A stretch of 64,000 bases of DNA from Alcaligenes parafaecalis (GTDB taxonomy: Bacteria; Pseudomonadota; Gammaproteobacteria; Burkholderiales; Burkholderiaceae_B). Location of the stretch: the NCBI RefSeq assembly GCF_026344135.1, contig NZ_JAPKNA010000005.1, positions 124,001 to 188,000 of the forward strand, written 5' to 3'. Positions 59,293 to 64,000 of this stretch are shown here, piece by piece. Both the position numbers and the translations under genes were made by a program. How positions within the stretch are numbered: the first letter of the stretch is position 1; each line of letters begins with the position of its first letter. A model generated the notes under the pieces. It was not told the origin of the DNA, did not search any database, and worked only from the letters and a program-made list of their open reading frames with translations.

Positions 59293-60267
59293 ATGACTGC
59301 ACTCTTAACTGTCCAAGACCTCTGTGTCGAATTTCCGACCCGACGTGGCGTGCTCCAGGCTCTGGATCATGTGTCCTTTTCCATTGCTCCCGGCGAAGTG
59401 CTGGGCGTAGTGGGGGAGTCCGGCGCGGGCAAGTCCCTGACGGGCGCGTCCATTATTGGTTTGCTGGATGCCCCTGGCCGCATCAGCGGCGGGCAAATCC
59501 TGCTGGAAGGCCAGCGCATCGACAATCTGAACCAGGACCAGATGCGCAAGATTCGGGGCCGCCAGATTGGCGCGATCTTCCAGGACCCGCTGACCTCGCT
59601 GAACCCGCTGTACACCGTGGGCCATCAATTGGCGGAAACCATCGTGACGCACCTGCCCCTGTCCTGGAAACAGGCCCAGGAGCGTGCCATCGAGCTGCTG
59701 GAAGCCACCGGCATCCCGGCGGCACGTGAGCGTATCGACCACTACCCGCATCAGTTCTCCGGCGGTATGCGCCAGCGTGTGGTCATTGCGCTGGCCCTGG
59801 CCGCCGAGCCCAAGCTGATCGTGGCCGACGAGCCCACCACCGCGCTGGATGTGTCCATTCAGGCACAGATTATCGACCTGCTGAAAAAGCTCTGTCGCTC
59901 GCAAGGCACCTCGGTCATGCTGATTACTCACGACATGGGGGTGATTGCCGAAACCGCTGACCGCGTGGCCGTGATGTACGCGGGCCGCATTATCGAAATT
60001 GGCCCTGTGCAGGACGTCATCCAGAAGCCCAGCCACCCTTATACCCGTGGCCTGATGCGCTCCATCCCCAATCTGCACGCCGGGCTGGAACGCCTGGAAC
60101 AAATCCCCGGCAGCATGCCGCGCCTGAACGCCATCCCTGCGGGCTGTGCTTTCAATCCGCGCTGTGACCGCCGTTTTGATCGCTGCCTGGTCGAGCGCCC
60201 CGAGCTGATGCCCGTCCCCCCTCAGACACAGGCGGCCTGTTGGCTGCATGCCCAGGAGTCCGCATGA
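59293..60267 (+). CDS. dppD: Dipeptide ABC transporter ATPase DppD
   Basis: 324-aa ATPase. Walker A GESGAGKS, Q-loop in FQDPLTSLNPLY, signature FSGGMRQRV, Walker B LIVADEPTTALD, H-loop LITHDMGV. The C-terminal oligopeptide-transporter extension has CAFNPRCDRRFDRCL, a cysteine-containing segment shared by DppD/DppF-type ATPases. The end overlaps dppF by 4 bp (ATGA). Confidence 0.93.
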   Translation: MTALLTVQDLCVEFPTRRGVLQALDHVSFSIAPGEVLGVVGESGAGKSLTGASIIGLLDAPGRISGGQILLEGQRIDNLNQDQMRKIRGRQIGAIFQDPLTSLNPLYTVGHQLAETIVTHLPLSWKQAQERAIELLEATGIPAARERIDHYPHQFSGGMRQRVVIALALAAEPKLIVADEPTTALDVSIQAQIIDLLKKLCRSQGTSVMLITHDMGVIAETADRVAVMYAGRIIEIGPVQDVIQKPSHPYTRGLMRSIPNLHAGLERLEQIPGSMPRLNAIPAGCAFNPRCDRRFDRCLVERPELMPVPPQTQAACWLHAQESA

Positions 60268-61268
60268 GCGCCCCTAAACAAGCCCTGGTCCAGGTCAAGG
60301 ACGCTGCCTGTTGGTTTGATGTTTCCCCGCCTTTACTGGAACGTCTGGTCTACCGCAAACCCAAAGTGAATCTGCGCGCCGTCGACGGGGTCAGCTTCAC
60401 CTTGAACAAGGGTGAAACCCTGGCTCTGGTAGGCGAATCGGGCTGTGGTAAATCTACCGTAGCCCGTCTGCTGACAGGCCTGTACTCGCTGACGCGCGGT
60501 GAAATCCTGTTTGACGGGCAGTCCATGCAGTCTATGGATAAAGCCAGCAAGCAGGCCATGCGCAAGCGCCGTCAGATGATTTTTCAGGACCCCTATGCCA
60601 GCCTGAATCCACGCTGGCGCGTGGGCCGCATCATTGCCGAACCGCTGGTCACCCACACCAAGATGAGCAGTGCCCAGCAGGAAGCCAAAGTGGCCGAATT
60701 GCTGACGCAAGTGGGCCTGAACGCCAACGACGCCCAACGCTACCCGCATCAATTCTCCGGCGGCCAGCGCCAGCGCATTTCCATTGCCCGCGCCCTTGCC
60801 CTGCAACCGGAATTCATCGTCTGTGACGAACCTACCTCGGCACTGGACGTGTCGGTGCAGGCGCAGGTCCTGAACCTGATGAAGGACTTGCAGCGCGAGC
60901 TGGGCCTGACCTACCTGTTCATCTCACACAACCTGGCTGTGGTGCACCACGTAGCCGACCGGGTTGGCGTGATGTATCTGGGCCGGATTGTGGAAATTGC
61001 GTCACGCGACGATTTATTTGCACAACCCCGCCACCCCTACACACGCATGCTGCTGGGAGCCATTCCCGACATGAGCGGGGCAGGTAAAAGCCGCATCCCA
61101 GTGGCTGGTGAAGTGCCCAACCCGCTGAACCCGCCATCGGGCTGTACCTTTCATCCACGCTGCCCGCTGGCCAATGATCGCTGCCGCCGCGAAGCCCCGG
61201 CTTTGCTGCAAACCGGGCAGCACGAAGTGGCTTGCCATGCTGTAGAAGAAGGGCGCGATCAGGCCTGA
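60264..61268 (+). CDS. dppF: Dipeptide ABC transporter ATPase DppF
   Basis: 334-aa second ATPase: Walker A GESGCGKST, FQDPYASLNPRW, signature FSGGQRQRI, Walker B FIVCDEPTSALD, H-loop FISHNLAVVHHVAD, and the C-terminal CTFHPRCPLANDRCR extension. ATG 60264 is chosen for its 4-bp overlap with dppD; an in-frame start at 60240 lies inside dppD without a ribosome site. Completes the dppABCDF set, so the importer is self-sufficient. Confidence 0.93.
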   Translation: MSAPKQALVQVKDAACWFDVSPPLLERLVYRKPKVNLRAVDGVSFTLNKGETLALVGESGCGKSTVARLLTGLYSLTRGEILFDGQSMQSMDKASKQAMRKRRQMIFQDPYASLNPRWRVGRIIAEPLVTHTKMSSAQQEAKVAELLTQVGLNANDAQRYPHQFSGGQRQRISIARALALQPEFIVCDEPTSALDVSVQAQVLNLMKDLQRELGLTYLFISHNLAVVHHVADRVGVMYLGRIVEIASRDDLFAQPRHPYTRMLLGAIPDMSGAGKSRIPVAGEVPNPLNPPSGCTFHPRCPLANDRCRREAPALLQTGQHEVACHAVEEGRDQA

Positions 61269-61271
61269 TGT

Positions 61272-61319
61272 AAAAAACGCTGCATCTACTGCCTTTGGCA
61301 GTGGCTGCAGCGTTTTTTT
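61272..61319. terminator. Bidirectional terminator between dppF and panD
   Basis: AAAAAACGCTGCA (61272-61284) pairs with 61306-61318, enclosing an inner ACTGCC-TTT-GGCAGT hairpin. T runs follow on both strands. It serves the converging dppF and panD transcripts. Confidence 0.92.
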
Positions 61320-61435
61320 ACCGCTGATTATTCTTTAGCAACACACCTTTCCTGGTCGGAAAGCAGGGCTGGAAAATACCCAGGGTGATGATGTTCTCAT
61401 TCGCAGCCGAACCATTGCGGCCCGGCGCAAAAATA

Positions 61436-61996
61436 TCAGCTCTGATTCGCAGGCGCGAAATCAGCCAGATGGCAGGACAGAATGTCAGCAATAGCGCGAT
61501 CATCCAAGCCACGGGAGCGCAGGTCAGCGGACAGCGCGCTCACGTCGACTCGGGCCAGTGGGCGCTCAGCACCGCGAGGGCGGTCGTCGCGTACCACGCG
61601 AAAGTCGTAATCGCGCTGGGCGGTCTTGGCCACTTCGTAGTGCATGACTTCGTCCACTTCGTTTTCTGGCGTGAAGGTCAGCACGGTGGGGCGCAAGGAA
61701 TACAGATCTTCCGAGTTCATCACGTATTCGGTTGCGCAGATGATGACGGTGTCGCCCTTTTGACAGGTACGAGCCGCCGCGCCGTTCAGAACCACGCAGC
61801 GCGAGCCGGGTTCACCGAAGATCACGTAGGTAGAAATACGGGCACCGCTGTCCTTATTCCAGATTTCCACGAACTCCATGGGTAAAATGCCCGCTTGTTC
61901 GCAGATTTCCGGATCCAGGGTGATCGACCCGTGATAGTTCAAGTCGGCACCGGTCACCTTGATACCATGCAGCTTGGCACGGACCACTTTTTTCAT
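61436..61996 (-). CDS. panD: Aspartate 1-decarboxylase with C-terminal extension
   Basis: PanD makes beta-alanine for pantothenate and CoA. Residues 1-120 match PanD: KLHGIKVTGADLNYHGS with the self-cleavage site Gly23-Ser24 (Ser24 becomes the pyruvoyl group), then ITLDPEICEQAGIL, EIWNKDSGARISTYVI, and VLNGAAARTCQKGDTVII. The protein is 186 aa, whereas typical PanD is about 126 aa. Residues about 122-186 form an extra charged segment (RDYDFRVVRDDRPRGAERPLA...LSADLRSRGLDDRAIADIL) with a predicted helical end. ATG 61996 has a GAGAG ribosome site about 8 bases upstream. No panB or panC nearby. Confidence 0.88.
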   Translation of the reverse strand: MKKVVRAKLHGIKVTGADLNYHGSITLDPEICEQAGILPMEFVEIWNKDSGARISTYVIFGEPGSRCVVLNGAAARTCQKGDTVIICATEYVMNSEDLYSLRPTVLTFTPENEVDEVMHYEVAKTAQRDYDFRVVRDDRPRGAERPLARVDVSALSADLRSRGLDDRAIADILSCHLADFAPANQS

Positions 61997-62257
61997 GACA
62001 ACACTCTCTAGAAACAGGTCCCCTAAAACGGACACCTAAGCTTGGCTAAAACGCGGCTTGCGCTGCGCCCTTAGCCCGATCAGGGCTGCGGGAAAGACTG
62101 CATCATAAACCCAGAAATGCGCACAAATCCGTTTAGACCCACAGATTTGTACGGGAAAACCACAGGCCCAATGATTTGCCTGACGGCCAGTCTGTGCTGT
62201 AATCCCCTCTGCCGCGTCGCGCCGGTCTTTTTTATTTTCAATACGATACCGCTTTCC

Positions 62258-63040
62258 ATGCCCAACCTGCTCATCGAGAATATTCACAAACGCTATGGCT
62301 CCCTGGAGGTCCTCAAGGGAGTCTCTCTCAGCGCGGAGCCCGGTGACGTCATCAGCCTGATCGGTTCCAGCGGTTCGGGTAAAAGTACTTTCCTGCGTTG
62401 TATCAACTTTCTGGAAACGCCCAATTCCGGCCGTATCGTGATCAAGGGCGAGGAACTGAAAACCCGCCTGGACCCGAAAACCGACGAGCTGGTTGCGGTG
62501 GACAAACAACAACTCAAGCGTTTGCGTACCAGTTTGGCCATGGTGTTTCAGCACTTCAACTTGTGGTCCCACATGACGGTGCTGGAAAACATTACCGCCA
62601 CCCCCATTCATGTACAGGGCATGGACAAGGCTCAGGCCATTGCCAAGGCGGAGCTGTATCTGGACAAGGTAGGTCTGTCGCGCGATCTGGCCAAACAATA
62701 TCCTGCGTTCTTGTCGGGCGGCCAGCAGCAACGTGTGGCCATTGCCCGTGCGCTGGCTCTGGAACCCGAAGTCATGCTGTTTGACGAACCTACGTCTGCT
62801 CTGGACCCTGAGCGCGTGGGCGAAGTTTTGCGTGTTATGCAGAATTTGGCCGAAGAAGGGCGCACGATGGTGGTGGTTACGCACGAAATGAGCTTTGCAC
62901 GGAACGTATCCAGCAAGGTGGTGTATCTGCACGAAGGCCAGATCGAGGAAGAAGGCCCGCCAGAAGAAGTGCTGGTATCGCCACGCAGCCCTCGTTTGGC
63001 GCAATTTCTGGCAGCGGGTGGTTCTTCAAACAAGGGCTAA
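62258..63040 (+). CDS. Polar amino acid ABC transporter ATPase (HisP/GlnQ type), orphan
   Basis: 260-aa ATPase of the histidine/glutamine/arginine transporter class: Walker A GSSGSGKST, the PNSGRIVIKGEEL region, Q-loop FQHFNLWSHMTVLEN (typical HisP/ArtP), signature LSGGQQQR, Walker B VMLFDEPTSALDPERVGEVL, H-loop VVTHEMSFARNVS. ATG 62258 begins the family N-terminus. No permease or binding-protein gene is adjacent in the window; it is bounded by panD and, beyond a terminator, the flavin reductase gene. Partners must be elsewhere, or it energises several systems. Confidence 0.9.
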   Translation: MPNLLIENIHKRYGSLEVLKGVSLSAEPGDVISLIGSSGSGKSTFLRCINFLETPNSGRIVIKGEELKTRLDPKTDELVAVDKQQLKRLRTSLAMVFQHFNLWSHMTVLENITATPIHVQGMDKAQAIAKAELYLDKVGLSRDLAKQYPAFLSGGQQQRVAIARALALEPEVMLFDEPTSALDPERVGEVLRVMQNLAEEGRTMVVVTHEMSFARNVSSKVVYLHEGQIEEEGPPEEVLVSPRSPRLAQFLAAGGSSNKG

Positions 63041-63091
63041 GCCCCTTTACCTGCGCCTGTTACGTACGGGACGCAGAGCAGGCATAAAGCA

Positions 63092-63116
63092 AACGGCGCC
63101 TTTCGGCGCCGTTTTC
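63092..63116. terminator. Terminator between the orphan ATPase and flavin reductase genes
   Basis: AAACGGCGCC (63092-63101) pairs perfectly with 63106-63115 across TTTC, with a T run to 63116. Converging genes make bidirectional use likely. Confidence 0.88.
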
Positions 63117-63194
63117 ATGTCCAGCCAATTCGTAGTCACTTCAAAGCAACTCACAGGGGCCTCCAATCACCGCCCCCAAACTGCAGCCCTGCTA

Positions 63195-63812
63195 TCAGGA
63201 CTTGGGACGTGGCATATCAAACAAGGCCAGGTCCGTAATTTCAAAGTAATCGCCTGGGCCACCGCCACGCAAAATAGGACGTGGAATCGCGGTGCGGTAA
63301 ATGCCGTCCACGATGCTGTTAGGCGACACATGCACACCCACCACTTCGCCCAGCACCATCCAAGTGTTCAAATCTTTGCCTTCCGAGTCTTTCAACTGGA
63401 AGTGAGTCGTCACCTTGCACTCCAACGAGGCATGGCTCTCGCCCACGCGGGGGGCATCAATCAGGCGGGAATCCACGGGCGTCAGACCGGCGACTTCAAA
63501 TTCGCGCACATCCTGTTCCAGGCTGGTCATGTTCATGGGCTCGGCCAGATCACGCGAGGCCAGATTCCAGGTAAACACGCCGGTTTCAATCGCGTTGCGC
63601 ACGCTGTCTTTGTAGCCCACGCTAGAGAAAGCGATAACGGGCGGGCGGTAGTTGAACACGTTGCAGAAGCTGTACGGGGCCAGGTTCAGCACGCCTTCCG
63701 TGCTTTTGGTGCCGATCCAGCCAATTACACGAGGGCCCACAATCGAGCTGATCGGGTCGTGGCGCAATCCATGGCCTTGTGTGGGCTCGTAAAAATGAAA
63801 GTCTTTCTGCAC
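63195..63812 (-). CDS. Flavin reductase-like FMN-binding protein
   Basis: 205-aa protein of the flavin reductase (DIM6/NTAB-like) split-barrel family: FYEPTQGHGLRHDPISSIVGPRVIGWIGT, LAPYSFCNVFNYRPPVIAFSS, KDSVRNAIETGVFTWNLAS, ESHASLECKVT, and LGEVVGVHV. It binds FMN and may reduce it or act on an unknown substrate. GTG 63812 is chosen, preceded by a GAGAGA purine run; a TTG at 63839 is less likely. It could supply reduced flavin to the monooxygenases of the sulfur locus, but nothing links them directly. Confidence 0.82.
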   Translation of the reverse strand: MQKDFHFYEPTQGHGLRHDPISSIVGPRVIGWIGTKSTEGVLNLAPYSFCNVFNYRPPVIAFSSVGYKDSVRNAIETGVFTWNLASRDLAEPMNMTSLEQDVREFEVAGLTPVDSRLIDAPRVGESHASLECKVTTHFQLKDSEGKDLNTWMVLGEVVGVHVSPNSIVDGIYRTAIPRPILRGGGPGDYFEITDLALFDMPRPKS

Positions 63813-63973
63813 GGTTCTCTCTGTTATTAAACACAACAAACTAAACAGGACTGCGGGAAATCCCGGTGGCCCACTGATATACTTTACAACTAAAATAAAG
63901 CCGCTGCAAACCGTTGAAACTCAAGGTTTTACGTACCCTTCCTGCCTTTCAGAACCATCTAGGCACATGAAAC

Positions 63974-64000
63974 ATGGAAAATAAGCCCGATCACTGGGCA
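63974..64000 (+). CDS. Possible 5' end of a gene running off the window
   Basis: ATG 63974 opens a frame (first residues MENKPDHWA) that is uninterrupted to the right edge. Only nine codons are visible and the upstream ribosome site is weak. The AT-richer sequence at 63880-63900 could hold divergent promoters. Confidence 0.25.

Overview
The window looks like chromosomal DNA of an Alcaligenes-type betaproteobacterium (Alcaligenaceae). It has moderately high GC, TRAP and ABC solute transporters, an aceK / thiolase / methylcrotonyl-CoA carboxylase arrangement, and a 2,4'-dihydroxyacetophenone-dioxygenase-like cupin of the kind known from Alcaligenes. Taxonomy is inferred from protein resemblance only. 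I see no rRNA, tRNA, CRISPR array, insertion sequence or phage gene. About 51 protein genes are supported.

Layout. 0-8.6 kb: aceK, thiolase, mccB-mccA (acyl-CoA and leucine catabolism), gluQ, smg. 8.8-14.2 kb: a large DUF2157/GDYXXLXY membrane protein divergent from topB, whose product ends in a histone-like tail. 14.2-15.1 kb: a gene-free region with two copies of a 233-bp elaborately base-paired element. 15.1-20.3 kb (minus): a small membrane protein, a TRAP transporter and an acetolactate synthase large subunit. 20.3-24.4 kb (plus): a SET-domain protein with a Lys-rich tail and a second TRAP transporter. 24.6-30.8 kb: a thioesterase, AMP nucleosidase, malate synthase G and a polysaccharide deacetylase. 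30.8-33.5 kb: a heptanucleotide minisatellite, a ModE-type operator and modA-modB-modD without modC. 33.7-37.2 kb: a LysR/TauE pair and an AraC/cupin-dioxygenase pair, each with a candidate operator. 37.6-52.5 kb: a 15-kb organosulfur-scavenging locus. 52.8-64 kb: argD-type aminotransferase, dinB with a LexA-like box, dppABCDF, panD with a C-terminal extension, a lone polar-amino-acid ABC ATPase and a flavin reductase.

The most coherent system is the organosulfur locus. The plus arm has ssuE/msuE-type FMN reductase, ssuD/msuD-type sulfonate monooxygenase and a degenerate amidohydrolase. The minus arm has four MetQ-family binding proteins, one MetN-MetI pair, two DszA/NtaA-type FMNH2 monooxygenases and three DszC/SfnB-type flavin monooxygenases. 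The arrangement suggests several binding proteins sharing one import pore, with cytoplasmic monooxygenases cleaving C-S or C-N bonds using flavin reduced by the reductase. Substrates cannot be read from sequence.

The least explained feature is the 233-bp element pair at 14282-14514 and 14796-15028. The copies align without gaps in opposite orientation. They share loops and an apical hairpin but differ in their stems by compensatory changes. The pattern resembles a structured RNA or a family of nested-palindrome repeats that I do not recognise. All identity counts and pairings were done by eye.
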